The notes under the pieces are model-generated. The model did not search any database and was not told the DNA's origin. It worked only from the letters and a program-made list of their open reading frames with translations. From Variovorax sp. CF079 (GTDB lineage: Bacteria > Pseudomonadota > Gammaproteobacteria > Burkholderiales > Burkholderiaceae_C), in the NCBI RefSeq assembly GCF_900101545.1, contig NZ_FMZU01000012.1, forward strand, positions 1 through 64,000: DNA of 64,000 bases. Reading direction: 5' to 3'. A program made the position numbers and the translations under genes. Numbering within the stretch: the stretch's first letter is position 1; each line of letters begins with the position of its first letter. Shown here in pieces: positions 26,505-34,660 of this stretch.

Positions 26505-26753
26505 TCAGGCGCGCGCGACGGAAAGCAGGCCGTCGATCGCGAGCACCACGCCCTGCTGCGCGTCCCTGCTGGGCGGGCCTTCGGCGAGCATCTTGCGCAC
26601 CAGGCTCAGCGTGTTGAGCAGTTCCGCTTCCATGTCGGTCAGCAAGGGAATCATTTCGTAGTCGGGGTATCTGCCTCGCGCTCCCAACGGCCGGCCGGGT
26701 CCGGACAGATCGACTTCGTAGCCTTCGTGAATGGCTTCGGTCTGGGTCTTCAT
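26505..26753 (-). CDS. Hypothetical protein, 82 residues
   Basis: The ATG at 26753 gives MKTQTEAIHEGYEVDLSGPG..., an acidic soluble protein whose C-terminal half looks helical (LLTDMEAELLNTLSLVRKML). I do not recognise a family. It begins 8 bases after the stop of the other small gene upstream, so the two form a pair. It converges with the protease gene, 6 bases between stops. Confidence 0.6.
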   Translation of the reverse strand: MKTQTEAIHEGYEVDLSGPGRPLGARGRYPDYEMIPLLTDMEAELLNTLSLVRKMLAEGPPSRDAQQGVVLAIDGLLSVARA

Positions 26754-26761
26754 GGCGCGCC

Positions 26762-27064
26762 TCAACTCAGTTGCATCAGTTGCGAAAGACGCTTCCCCAT
26801 CGCCTGGATCCGCGCGCCTTTTTCCCGCGCGCGGCGCGTGGCGATGTAGTCCAGTGCAGCCGCCACGGATTCTGCCCCTTCGTCGCCCGACTCCGAACGC
26901 CTGCGCCACTGGCTGGCCACCTCGGTCAACTGACGGCTGTCGAGGCGCGCCGGGGGCGGAGGGAGTGGGGTCGCCCCGGGTCCCGCAGGCGGCAGGCTGG
27001 CGCGCAAGAGACTGAGCAGTCCCTCGGGGGACCACCGCGGTTGGGAGAGGTTTTGACGTTCCAT
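26762..27064 (-). CDS. Hypothetical protein, about 100 residues
   Basis: The start is either the ATG at 27064 or the one nine bases upstream at 27073. The protein has a proline-rich middle (GATPLPPPPARLD) between an N-terminal basic part and a charged helical C-terminal half (VASQWRRRSESGDEGAESVA). No family is recognised and no signal peptide is seen. It is followed by the second small gene, likely in one transcript; AT-rich sequence just upstream (27065-27130) would suit a promoter. Confidence 0.55.
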   Translation of the reverse strand: MERQNLSQPRWSPEGLLSLLRASLPPAGPGATPLPPPPARLDSRQLTEVASQWRRRSESGDEGAESVAAALDYIATRRAREKGARIQAMGKRLSQLMQLS

Positions 27065-27189
27065 GTAATACATTGTGCCTATCCTGACACAACGTAACAA
27101 GTCCCCAATCTAATCTTTTTACTTACTTTTTAACGAAGCCCGCCTCGGCCGCATGCAAGCCGCGCCCTGCGCTGGGCGCGGCGCCACCC

Positions 27190-28074
27190 TCAGCCGGCGG
27201 CCGGCGCCACCTCGTGCGCCGCCATCTGCTCCAGGGCCTTGACCAGCGCCGAGTGGTCGAGCTGGTCCCAGCCGTGGGCGGCGCAGGACTGCATCAGCTG
27301 CGCGGCCGAAGCCGTCTGCGGCAGCGCGACGCCCATCGACTTGGCGCCGGCGAGCGCGAGGCTCAGGTCCTTCTGGTGCAGCGCGATGCGGAAGCCCGGG
27401 TTGAAGGTGCGCTTGATCATGCGTTCGCCATGCACTTCGAGAATGCGGCTGGCCGCGAAGCCGCCCATCAGCGCCTGCCGCACCTTGGCCGGATCGGCGC
27501 CGGCCTTGCTCGCGAACAGCAGCGCCTCGCCGACTGCGGCGATGTTGAGCGCGACGATGATCTGGTTGGCCACCTTGGTGGTCTGGCCGTCGCCATTGCC
27601 GCCCACCAGCGTGATGTTCTTGCCCATGGCTTCGAGCAGCGGCTTCACCTTGTCGAAGGTGGCTTGCGAGCCGCCGCACATGATGGTCAGGCTGGCGGCC
27701 TTGGCGCCGACTTCGCCGCCGGAGACCGGCGCGTCGAGGTACTCGCAGCCGAGTGCGTTGATCTTGCTGGCGAAGGCCTTGGTCTCGATGGGCGAGATGC
27801 TGCTCATGTCCATCACGATCTTGCCGGCGCTCAGGCCGTCCGCGACGCCGTCCTTGCCGAACAGCACCGACTCGACATCGGGCGTGTCCGGCAGCATGAG
27901 CACGATGACATCGGCTGCGCGCGCGACGTCGGCGTTGGTTTTGCACTGCGTGGCCTTGGCCAGCGCCTCGGGCACCTTGCTGCGCGTGCGCACGAACATC
28001 TCGTGGCCGGCGGCCAGGAGGTTCTGCGCCATCGGCGCGCCCATGATGCCGAGGCCGATGAATCCGACTTTCAT
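27190..28074 (-). CDS. garR: 2-hydroxy-3-oxopropionate (tartronate semialdehyde) reductase
   Basis: This 294-residue beta-hydroxyacid dehydrogenase reduces tartronate semialdehyde to D-glycerate. The NAD(P)-binding motif VGFIGLGIMGAPMAQNLLAA, the substrate-binding DAPVSGGEVGAKAASLTIM and the catalytic lysine region TTKVANQIIVALNI are all present, as is the C-terminal HQKDLSLAL. It is the last gene of the glucarate operon, 15 bases downstream of the aldolase gene that produces its substrate, which supports the specific role over other members of the family. Confidence 0.93.
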   Translation of the reverse strand: MKVGFIGLGIMGAPMAQNLLAAGHEMFVRTRSKVPEALAKATQCKTNADVARAADVIVLMLPDTPDVESVLFGKDGVADGLSAGKIVMDMSSISPIETKAFASKINALGCEYLDAPVSGGEVGAKAASLTIMCGGSQATFDKVKPLLEAMGKNITLVGGNGDGQTTKVANQIIVALNIAAVGEALLFASKAGADPAKVRQALMGGFAASRILEVHGERMIKRTFNPGFRIALHQKDLSLALAGAKSMGVALPQTASAAQLMQSCAAHGWDQLDHSALVKALEQMAAHEVAPAAG

Positions 28075-28089
28075 TTCGATTTCCTTGGT

Positions 28090-28884
28090 TCAGTAGGTGG
28101 AGGAAGAAGAAGCCGCAGGCGCCGGCGTGGCCCGCATCGCTGCGAGCATCTGCTGGGCGCCCGCGGCCATGAGCCGTGCGTCCGAGCTCACGGTGACGAA
28201 CTGGAAGCCCTTGGCAATGCGCGCGAGCGCCACGTCGGGCCGGCCGTTGTGGATGCCCGCGACCAGGCCGTGCGCCTTGGCGCGTTCGAGGATGTGGTCG
28301 ATGGCCTGCGCGACCGGCGGGTCCACGTCGTCGAAGACGGGCCGGCAGCCGAGCGCGAGCGAGAGGTCCGAGGGGCCGATGTAGACCGCGTCCAGGCCTT
28401 CGACCGAGAGGATGTCGTCCAGGTTGTCGAGCGCCTGTGCCGTCTCGATCATCGCGAAGGTCACGATGGTGTCGTTGGCATGCTGCGGATAGTCGGCGCC
28501 GCCATAGAGCAGCGCGCGCACCGGGCCGAAGCTGCGCGTGCCGCGCGGCGCGTAGTGTGTGTAGGCCACCAGCCGCTGCGCGTCCTCGCGCGTGTTGACC
28601 ATCGGGCAGATCACGCCGTAGGCGCCGGCGTCCAGCGTCTTCATGAGGATGCCCGGCTCCAGCCACGGCACGCGCACCACGGGCACCGTGTTGGTGGTCG
28701 AGATCGCCTGCAGCATGGGGAGCATGGCCTGGTAGTCGACCACGCCGTGCTGCAGGTCGATGGTCAGCGAGTCCCAGCCCTGGTGGGCCATGGTTTCGGC
28801 CGAGAAGCTGTTCGGAATCGCGAGCCAGCCGTTGACGGCAGCCCCACCGGATTTCCACAGCGTGCGCAGGCGGTTTTCTCTCAT
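28090..28884 (-). CDS. garL: 5-dehydro-4-deoxyglucarate aldolase (HpcH/HpaI family)
   Basis: This 264-residue class II aldolase cleaves 5-keto-4-deoxy-D-glucarate to pyruvate and tartronate semialdehyde. The HpcH/HpaI family pattern is clear: WDSLTIDLQHGVVDYQ, VPVVRVPWLEPGILMKTLDA, GAYGVICPMVNT, MIETAQALDNLDDI (metal-binding glutamate) and YIGPSDLSLALG (metal-binding aspartate). It lies between gudD and garR in the same direction. The C-terminal Ala/Pro/Ser-rich tail is variable in the family. Other HpcH substrates are possible, but the context favours GarL. Confidence 0.9.
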   Translation of the reverse strand: MRENRLRTLWKSGGAAVNGWLAIPNSFSAETMAHQGWDSLTIDLQHGVVDYQAMLPMLQAISTTNTVPVVRVPWLEPGILMKTLDAGAYGVICPMVNTREDAQRLVAYTHYAPRGTRSFGPVRALLYGGADYPQHANDTIVTFAMIETAQALDNLDDILSVEGLDAVYIGPSDLSLALGCRPVFDDVDPPVAQAIDHILERAKAHGLVAGIHNGRPDVALARIAKGFQFVTVSSDARLMAAGAQQMLAAMRATPAPAASSSSTY

Positions 28885-28909
28885 GGGGCGTCCTTGATGG
28901 ATGGTGGGT

Positions 28910-30244
28910 TCAGCGGTCGAAGGCCGGCCGCTTGGGGTCGAATTTCCAGCCGGGGATGAGGGCTTGCATCGCCACCGCGTCGTCGCGCGAACCCAGCCCG
29001 TGCTGCTGGTAGAGCTGATGCGCCTTCTCGACCTCGGCCATGTCGAGCTCGATGCCCAGGCCCGGCTTCTTCGGCACCTGCACCAGGCCGCCCTGGATCT
29101 GCAGCGGCTCCTTGGTGAGGCGCTGGCCGTCCTGCCAGATCCAGTGCGTGTCGATCGCGGTCACGCGGCCGGGCGCGGCGGCGCCGACGTGCGTGAACAT
29201 GGCGAGCGAGACGTCGAAATGGTTGTTCGAATGCGAACCCCAGGTGAGGCCCCAGTCGCGGCAGGTCTGCGCCACGCGCACCGAGCCGGCCATGGTCCAG
29301 AAATGCGGATCGGCCAGTGGGATGTCAACCGACTGCAGCGCGAGCGCATGGCTCATCTGGCGCCAGTCGGTGGCGATCATGTTGGTGGCGGTCGGCAGGC
29401 CGGTGGCGCGCCGGAACTCGGCCATCACCTCGCGGCCGGAGAAACCTTCTTCGGCGCCGCAGGGGTCTTCGGCATAGGCGACCACGCCGCGCATGTCGCG
29501 CATGAGCCGGATCGCGTCCTTCAGCAGCCAGCCGCCGTTGGGGTCCAGCGTGACGCGCGCCTGCGGAAAGCGCTCGTGCAGCGCAGTCACGGCCTCGATT
29601 TCTTCCTCGCCGCGCAGCACGCCGCCCTTGAGCTTGAAGTCGTTGAAGCCGTAGCGCTCGCGCGCCGCTTCGGCCAGGCGCACGATGGCCTCGGGCGTCA
29701 TCGCCTTCTCGTGGCGCAGGCGGAACCAGTCGTTGCCGGCATCGGCTTCGCGCGCATAGGGCAGATCGCTCTTGTCGCGGTCGCCGACGTAGAACAGGTA
29801 GCCCAGCATCTCGACCGCCTCGCGCTGCTGGCCTTCGCCGAGCAGCGCGGCGACCGGCACGTCCAGGTGCTGGCCCAGCAGGTCGAGTAGCGCCGATTCG
29901 ACCGCGGTCACCGCGTGGATCGTGGTGCGCAGGTCGAAGGTCTGCAGGCCGCGGCCGCCGGCATCGCGATCGGCGAACTGCTTGCCCATGTGCTGCAGCA
30001 CGCGCTGGTGCGCGCCGATCGGCTGGCCGACGACCAGCGGCCGTGCATCTTCGAGCGTCTGGCGGATCTTCTCGCCGCCGGGCACCTCGCCGACGCCGGT
30101 TCGGCCGGCGTTGTCGGTCAGGATCAGCAAATTGCGGGTGAAGAAGGGGCCGTGGGCGCCGCTCAGGTTCAAGAGCATGCTGTCGCGGCCGGCGACGGGG
30201 ATCACGCGCAGGTCGGTGATCAGGGGGGTGGCGTTGAGGGACAT
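28910..30244 (-). CDS. gudD: Glucarate dehydratase
   Basis: The ATG at 30244 gives 444 residues, the family's usual length; the frame is open further upstream but only as a shadow of the binding-protein gene. The enzyme removes water from D-glucarate (and L-idarate) to give 5-keto-4-deoxyglucarate. Enolase-superfamily features are the catalytic lysine in [16 protein letters not shown], metal ligands in [10 protein letters not shown] and AYAEDPCG and the histidine in [19 protein letters not shown], all typical of the GudD subgroup. It starts 9 bases after the binding-protein stop. Operon partners give the complete path glucarate to glycerate plus pyruvate. Confidence 0.95.
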   Translation of the reverse strand: MSLNATPLITDLRVIPVAGRDSMLLNLSGAHGPFFTRNLLILTDNAGRTGVGEVPGGEKIRQTLEDARPLVVGQPIGAHQRVLQHMGKQFADRDAGGRGLQTFDLRTTIHAVTAVESALLDLLGQHLDVPVAALLGEGQQREAVEMLGYLFYVGDRDKSDLPYAREADAGNDWFRLRHEKAMTPEAIVRLAEAARERYGFNDFKLKGGVLRGEEEIEAVTALHERFPQARVTLDPNGGWLLKDAIRLMRDMRGVVAYAEDPCGAEEGFSGREVMAEFRRATGLPTATNMIATDWRQMSHALALQSVDIPLADPHFWTMAGSVRVAQTCRDWGLTWGSHSNNHFDVSLAMFTHVGAAAPGRVTAIDTHWIWQDGQRLTKEPLQIQGGLVQVPKKPGLGIELDMAEVEKAHQLYQQHGLGSRDDAVAMQALIPGWKFDPKRPAFDR

Positions 30245-30252
30245 GGGTTTTC

Positions 30253-31239
30253 TCAATCGATGCTGATCTTGCCGGTCTCGATCACTTTCTTCCAGCGGGC
30301 GAACTCCTGTTGCTGGAAAGTCGCGAACTGTGCCGGCGTGTTGCCGACCACCTCGAGGCCGATGGAAGTGAACTGCTGCTTGATGGCCGGGTCGTTGAGC
30401 GCGGCCACCACCGACTCGCTGGCCTTGGTGCGCAGTGCCGGCGGCAGGCCCTTGGGCGCGACGACGGCCTGCCAGGAATAGACCTCGACGTTCTTCACGC
30501 CGGCTTCGCTCATCGTCGGCACCTCGGGCAGCACCGGGGAACGCTTGTCGCCGGTGACCGCGAGCGCCTTGAGCTTGCCGGACTTGATGTGCGGCACCAC
30601 CGCGTTGACGTTTTGGAACGAGGCATCGACCTGGCCGCCGAGCAGGTCGGTCATGGCCGGCGCGCCGCCCTTGTAGGGCACGTGCAGGCCGGTGGTGCCG
30701 GTCTGCTGCCAGAACAGCTCGGCCGTGAGGTGGTCGCTGGAGCCGTTGCCCGAGGAGGCGAAGCTCATCTTGCCGGGGTTCTTCTTCTCGTGCGCGATCA
30801 CGTCGGCCACTGTCTTGTGCGGCGAGCTCGCAGGCACCACCAGCACGTTGGGCGCCTGCACGGCCACCGTGATCAGGTCGAAGTCCTTCAGCGCGTCGTA
30901 CTGCATGCCCTTGATGAGGTGGGGTGCGATCACCAGCGGGCCGAGCGAGGTGACGAGGAAGGTGTAGCCGTCGGGTGCCGCGCGCTTGACCAGCGTCGCG
31001 CCGATGGTGCCGGTGGCGCCGGCCTTGTTGTCGACCAGGAAGGGCTGGCCGAGCTTCTCCGTGAGCTTGGGGCCGATGGCGCGCGCCACCATGTCGGTGG
31101 AGCCACCGGGCGGGAAGGGAACGACCAGCGTCACGGGCTTCTGGGGCCAATCCTGTCCTGAGCTTGTCGAAGTGGCCTGGGCGTAGGCGGCTGCACTGGC
31201 GGCCAGGCCGATGGCGAGGGCGCTGAGTAGCTTCTTCAT
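30253..31239 (-). CDS. Bug-family periplasmic substrate-binding protein (probable glucarate binder)
   Basis: This 328-residue protein starts with a signal peptide ([20 protein letters not shown]) and has the Bug/TctC pattern [38 protein letters not shown] and [11 protein letters not shown]. Such proteins bind carboxylates through two water-bridged loops. No TctA/TctB membrane genes are nearby, which is common in Burkholderiales, where hundreds of orphan Bug proteins exist. Its place just after the LacI operators and before gudD points to glucarate or galactarate as ligand. A short dispersed repeat-like sequence (31154-31172) lies within the codons just after the signal peptide. Confidence 0.92.
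   Translation of the reverse strand: MKKLLSALAIGLAASAAAYAQATSTSSGQDWPQKPVTLVVPFPPGGSTDMVARAIGPKLTEKLGQPFLVDNKAGATGTIGATLVKRAAPDGYTFLVTSLGPLVIAPHLIKGMQYDALKDFDLITVAVQAPNVLVVPASSPHKTVADVIAHEKKNPGKMSFASSGNGSSDHLTAELFWQQTGTTGLHVPYKGGAPAMTDLLGGQVDASFQNVNAVVPHIKSGKLKALAVTGDKRSPVLPEVPTMSEAGVKNVEVYSWQAVVAPKGLPPALRTKASESVVAALNDPAIKQQFTSIGLEVVGNTPAQFATFQQQEFARWKKVIETGKISID
31154..31172 (+). repeat. REP-like dispersed sequence inside the Bug gene
   Basis: TGTCCTGAGCTTGTCGAAG matches, from memory, a short sequence found many times between genes in various proteobacterial genomes. Here it falls inside the coding region, encoding part of the linker [10 protein letters not shown] right after the signal peptide, where an insertion would be tolerated. 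Only one copy was noticed in this window. Confidence 0.45.
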
Positions 31240-31278
31240 GGGTTTGTCTTCTTGAAATTGAAAGAGGTCGATGGCTTG

Positions 31279-31290
31279 GGTAGCGCTACC
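31279..31290. promoter_or_regulatory. LacI-type operator 1 of the glucarate operon
   Basis: GGTAGCGCTACC is a perfect 12-bp palindrome with the CG centre typical of LacI-family operators. It lies 40 bases upstream of the Bug gene start (31239, minus strand), between that gene and the LacI gene. Related copies lie at 31307-31318 and 32412-32423. Confidence 0.8.
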
Positions 31291-31306
31291 ATTCGATGGT
31301 TTAAAT

Positions 31307-31318
31307 GATAGCGCTACC
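31307..31318. promoter_or_regulatory. LacI-type operator 2 of the glucarate operon
   Basis: GATAGCGCTACC differs from operator 1 by one base and is centred 28 bases from it. Two operators so close together suit cooperative binding or occlusion of a promoter lying between them (AT-rich TTTAAATGATA at 31300-31310). Confidence 0.75.
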
Positions 31319-31359
31319 AAATGCGGCGTCAAGCAGCCAAATCTAGGGGTTTGTACGGA

Positions 31360-32391
31360 TCAGGCGCTGTCGCGGTCGACGATCGAGAAGCCGATGTCGA
31401 TTACACGGGGGTCGACCTGGCGGCCTTCCGCGCGGTCCACGATGAAGCGCGCGGCTTGCCGGCCGATGGCCTTGCTGTCGATGCGCACCGTGCTCAGCGC
31501 CGGATTCAGGTCGGCCGCGAACTCGAGGTCGCCGAAGCCGACCACCGCCAGCTGCGCCGGCACCGCGATGCCGCGCGCCTGCGCCTCGGTCATCACGCCG
31601 AGCGCGAGCAGGTCGGAGCTGCAGAACACGGCGTCGATGCCCGGCGCGACCGCGAGCAGTTCGGCCAGCGCGCGGCGGCCGCTCTTCATCGTGGTGGGCG
31701 CCGGCACGTAGATCAGGCGCACCTCGCGCAGGCCGGCGGCGCGCGCCGCATCCTGGAAAGCCTGGTGACGCCGCCGCGAGCGTTCGTCGTCGCCGGCCAC
31801 CACCGCGAGCCGGCTGCGCCCCTTGTTGCGTAGAAAGTCGACCACCGCGCGCCCCACCTCGACGTGCGAGAAGCCGACCAGCATGTCCAGCGGCGTGGGC
31901 GTGAGGTCCCAGGTCTCGACCACCGGAATGCCCGCGGCCAGCAGGCGCTTGCGTCCCTCGGCCGAATGCATGATGCCGGTGAGCACGATGCCATCCGGCC
32001 GGCGGCCGATGATGGCCTCGAGCAACGCATCCTCGCGCGATTCGGCATAGCCGCTCTGGCCCAGCATGAGCTGGTACCCGCTCTCGGCGAGCGCCTCGGT
32101 CAGCGCCTGCACGGTCTGCAGGAACACCGGCCCGGCGATGGTCGGCACCACCGCGGCCACCAGCCGGCTGCGCGTCGATGCCAAGCCACCGGCCAGGCCG
32201 TTGCGCACATAGCCCGTGCGGGCCACCGCGTCGGTGACTTTCTTCAGCACCTCGGCCGACACCTGCGCCGGCGTGTTGAGCGCGCGCGACGCGGTGATGG
32301 GCGCCACGCCGGCGAGCTTGGCGACGTCGTGCAGCGTGACGGCACCGCTGCCGCGACGGGTGCGGCGCGCCGGGGTGGCCTCGGGGTTCAT
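31360..32391 (-). CDS. LacI-family repressor of the glucarate operon
   Basis: The 343-residue protein has the helix-turn-helix VTLHDVAKLAGVAPITASRALN near residue 20 and a sugar-acid sensor domain (RLVAAVVPTIAGPVFLQTVQAL, GIDAVFCSSDLLALGVM, VVGFGDLEFAADLNPALSTV), typical of LacI proteins that sense gluconate, glucarate or related acids. Operators of one sequence lie both in front of the downstream operon and in front of this gene (32412-32423), so it probably also controls itself. It sits between the dhaK gene and the Bug gene, all in the same direction. Confidence 0.92.
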   Translation of the reverse strand: MNPEATPARRTRRGSGAVTLHDVAKLAGVAPITASRALNTPAQVSAEVLKKVTDAVARTGYVRNGLAGGLASTRSRLVAAVVPTIAGPVFLQTVQALTEALAESGYQLMLGQSGYAESREDALLEAIIGRRPDGIVLTGIMHSAEGRKRLLAAGIPVVETWDLTPTPLDMLVGFSHVEVGRAVVDFLRNKGRSRLAVVAGDDERSRRRHQAFQDAARAAGLREVRLIYVPAPTTMKSGRRALAELLAVAPGIDAVFCSSDLLALGVMTEAQARGIAVPAQLAVVGFGDLEFAADLNPALSTVRIDSKAIGRQAARFIVDRAEGRQVDPRVIDIGFSIVDRDSA

Positions 32392-32411
32392 GGGCCGGAT
32401 TCTAGCGGCGC

Positions 32412-32423
32412 GATAGCGCTACC
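32412..32423. promoter_or_regulatory. LacI-type operator 3, overlapping the 3' end of dhaK
   Basis: GATAGCGCTACC, identical to operator 2, lies 20 bases upstream of the LacI gene start. The stop codon of the upstream dhaK gene (TAG of TGGTAGCG on the minus strand) is part of the operator. Binding here would set autoregulation or block read-through from dhaK. Confidence 0.75.
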
Positions 32424-33405
32424 AGTGCAGTGTCGGCGTATGCACAGGTGCGTCCCACAACCGCTTGGCCTCGTCGTCGAGCGCGGTCACGGTGAGCGAG
32501 GCGCCCGCCATCTCGAGCGAGGTCGTGTGGTTGCCCACCAGCGTGCGCGCCACCGTCAGCCCTTCGGCGGCGAGCCGCCGGCGCGCATGGTGCTGCAGCA
32601 GGTAGAGCTCCATCAGCGGCGTGCCGCCCAGGCCGTTGACGTGCAGCAGCACCTCGCGGCCACGCGCGAGCGAAAGATCCTTGAGGATCGGGTCGAGCAA
32701 GAGGTCGACGATCTCGACCGCCGGCGCGAAGGGCAGGCGCTGGCGCCCGGGTTCGCCGTGGATACCGACGCCGAGCTCCATCTCCTGCTCGCCGATCTCG
32801 AAGGTCGCCACGCCCGAGGCCGGCACGATGCAGCTGTTGAAGGCCACGCCCATCGAGGCGGTGCAGCTGTTGATGCGGTCGCCCAGCGCCTTGCAGTCGA
32901 ACAGGTCGGCGCCGGCCTCGGCCGCGGCGCCGACGATCTTCTCGACGATCACGGTGCCGGCCACGCCGCGGCGGCCGCTCCCGTGGGTCGAATGGTCGAT
33001 CGCGACGTCGTCGTCGACCACCACCATCAGGTGGTCGAGATCGACCAGCATGTCGCTCGCCATCTGGAAGTTGAGGCGGTCGCCGGCGTAGTTCTTGACG
33101 ATGAAGAGCACGCCGCGGCCGGCGTTCACGCGGTGCGCCGCGGCCATCCACTGGTCGGGCGTGGGCGAGGTGAAGACCTGCCCCGGGCAGGCCGCGTCCA
33201 GCATGCCGCGGCCCACGTAGCCGGTGTGCAGCGGCTCGTGCCCCGAGCCGCCGCCGGACACCACGGCCACCGCGTCCTTCTTGGGCACGCGCCGGCACAC
33301 GAAGGTCGGGTCGAACTCGACGGCCAGCAGCGCCTCGTGCGCCGACGCGAGGCCCGACAGGCTTTCGACGACCGCGTCGTCGACGTAGTTGATGAATTTC
33401 TTCAT
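32419..33405 (-). CDS. Dihydroxyacetone kinase DhaK-type subunit (first copy)
   Basis: The ATG at 33405 gives 328 residues beginning MKKFINYVDDAVVESLSGLA. The K domain binds a short ketose covalently through a histidine, here in GVGIHGEPGRQR. VSGGGSGHEPLHTGYVGRGMLDAACPG is the phosphate-binding glycine-rich region, and HVNGLGGTPLMELYLL is also typical. No L domain is fused, so it needs a DhaL partner; the only one in the window is at 40215 on the other arm of this locus. It is clearly paralogous to the DhaK at 40844. Substrate may be dihydroxyacetone or a four-carbon ketose such as erythrulose. Confidence 0.9.
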   Translation of the reverse strand: MKKFINYVDDAVVESLSGLASAHEALLAVEFDPTFVCRRVPKKDAVAVVSGGGSGHEPLHTGYVGRGMLDAACPGQVFTSPTPDQWMAAAHRVNAGRGVLFIVKNYAGDRLNFQMASDMLVDLDHLMVVVDDDVAIDHSTHGSGRRGVAGTVIVEKIVGAAAEAGADLFDCKALGDRINSCTASMGVAFNSCIVPASGVATFEIGEQEMELGVGIHGEPGRQRLPFAPAVEIVDLLLDPILKDLSLARGREVLLHVNGLGGTPLMELYLLQHHARRRLAAEGLTVARTLVGNHTTSLEMAGASLTVTALDDEAKRLWDAPVHTPTLHW

Positions 33406-33463
33406 CGCGTGTCCTCGCGGGGCGAACATGAAGAGGGCATCGTGGGGCGATCGGGTGCGGCTG

Positions 33464-34495
33464 TCATGCGAGGTTCTCCGCAGTGAGGATGTCGACGCGC
33501 GGGTTGCTGACCGCCAGCGCGCCGCGCACGCCTTCGCACAGCGCGCGCAGCACGCGCGCCGCGGTGGTCACCACGTAATGCACGTCCTGGTGCAGCACGA
33601 AGCTCAACGCGCCCGAGATCAGCATCGCGCGGTGCATGTCGAGCAGGTCGTGCGCGATCACGCCGAGCGAGGCGTCGTAGCCGTGCTCGGCCAGCGCGCG
33701 GTGCACGCCGTGGCTGCCGGGGCCGACGTTGTAGACCGCGGTCAGGCGCCCGCCCGTGGCCTGGGGGGCCAGCGCCTCGCGCGCACGGCGGTAGGCCTCG
33801 TCTTCCGATTCCGGCATGTCGTCCACGCGCAGCAGCCGCGCGCCCGCGAAGCGCTCTTCCAGCACCTGCGCGAAGCCGATGCCGCGATCGATCTCCGCCG
33901 CATAGCGCGTGGCCGGCGACAGCAGCGCGCAGTGACCCTGGCCGGCCGGCGCCTCGCGCCCGAGCAGCAGGCCCGCGGTGCGGCCGGCGGCGCGGTTGTC
34001 GGCGCCGATGAAGGTCTCGCGCATCGAGCCCGCGACGTCGGAGAACAGGGTGACCACGTGCACGCCGGCGCGCACCAGTTCGTTGACGGCCAGTTTCACC
34101 GCCGGCGTGTCGGGCGCCAGCAGGGCCACGCCGTCCATGTCCGAGAGGCGCGCGAGCTCCTCGGCGAAGGCCGCCGCATCGTGGGCCGGCAGGCGGCGCG
34201 TGACTTCGGTGATGTGCTGGTGGCGGAAGTCGCCTGCCGCCTGCGCGATCACGCGATCCACCAGGTCGAAGAAGCCGCGCCGGGTCGAAGGCAGCACGAA
34301 GGCGAAGCGATAGCTCTCGGTCGAGCGCGGCCGGCCGCGCATCGGCACGGCGCCGCCCAGTTCCTTCATCGCGTCGCGCACGCGCTGCACGGTGACCGGG
34401 TTGACGCCGGGGCGGCTGTTCAGCACGCGGTCGACGGTGGCGGTGCTGACGCCGGCCGCCTCGGCGATCTGGGTGATGGTGACGGAAGTGGCCAA
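33464..34495 (-). CDS. LacI-family regulator of the divergent ABC/Dha locus
   Basis: I favour the TTG at 34495 (343 residues) because the helix-turn-helix then starts as in other LacI proteins (TSVTITQIAEAAGVSTATVD, RVLNSRPG) and GAGG lies about 12 bases upstream; another TTG at 34513 would add six residues. The sensor domain resembles pentose/ribose-type periplasmic binding proteins (YRFAFVLPST, LAPDTPAVKLAVNELVRAGVHV, TFIGADNRAAGRTAGLLL, VYNVGPGSHGVHRAL). It is divergent from the ABC transporter operon, with a perfect 13-bp inverted repeat in between, and it is followed by dhaK in the same direction. Confidence 0.88.
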   Translation of the reverse strand: MATSVTITQIAEAAGVSTATVDRVLNSRPGVNPVTVQRVRDAMKELGGAVPMRGRPRSTESYRFAFVLPSTRRGFFDLVDRVIAQAAGDFRHQHITEVTRRLPAHDAAAFAEELARLSDMDGVALLAPDTPAVKLAVNELVRAGVHVVTLFSDVAGSMRETFIGADNRAAGRTAGLLLGREAPAGQGHCALLSPATRYAAEIDRGIGFAQVLEERFAGARLLRVDDMPESEDEAYRRAREALAPQATGGRLTAVYNVGPGSHGVHRALAEHGYDASLGVIAHDLLDMHRAMLISGALSFVLHQDVHYVVTTAARVLRALCEGVRGALAVSNPRVDILTAENLA

Positions 34496-34511
34496 GTGCG
34501 GAAAGCGCCTC

Positions 34512-34609
34512 AATAAATCAATCAGGAGTGTCGCCGATGTCGATCGCCGGGTTTCACCGGACTATCCCGATCCGTCTGAGGTCTTAGGGTTTGCGTTGAT
34601 TGATTTATT
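34512..34609. promoter_or_regulatory. Perfect 13-bp inverted repeats flanking the divergent promoter
   Basis: AATAAATCAATCA (34512-34524) and TGATTGATTTATT (34597-34609) are exact reverse complements, 72 bases apart, one near the LacI start and one about 50 bases before the ABC binding-protein start. Both stand out as AT-rich in a GC-rich region. They are candidate operators for the LacI regulator, with looping possible between them. Confidence 0.75.
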
Positions 34610-34660
34610 TACTGCAATCTTTATTCTTCAATCGTCCCATGACCAACAGGAGATGAAGCA

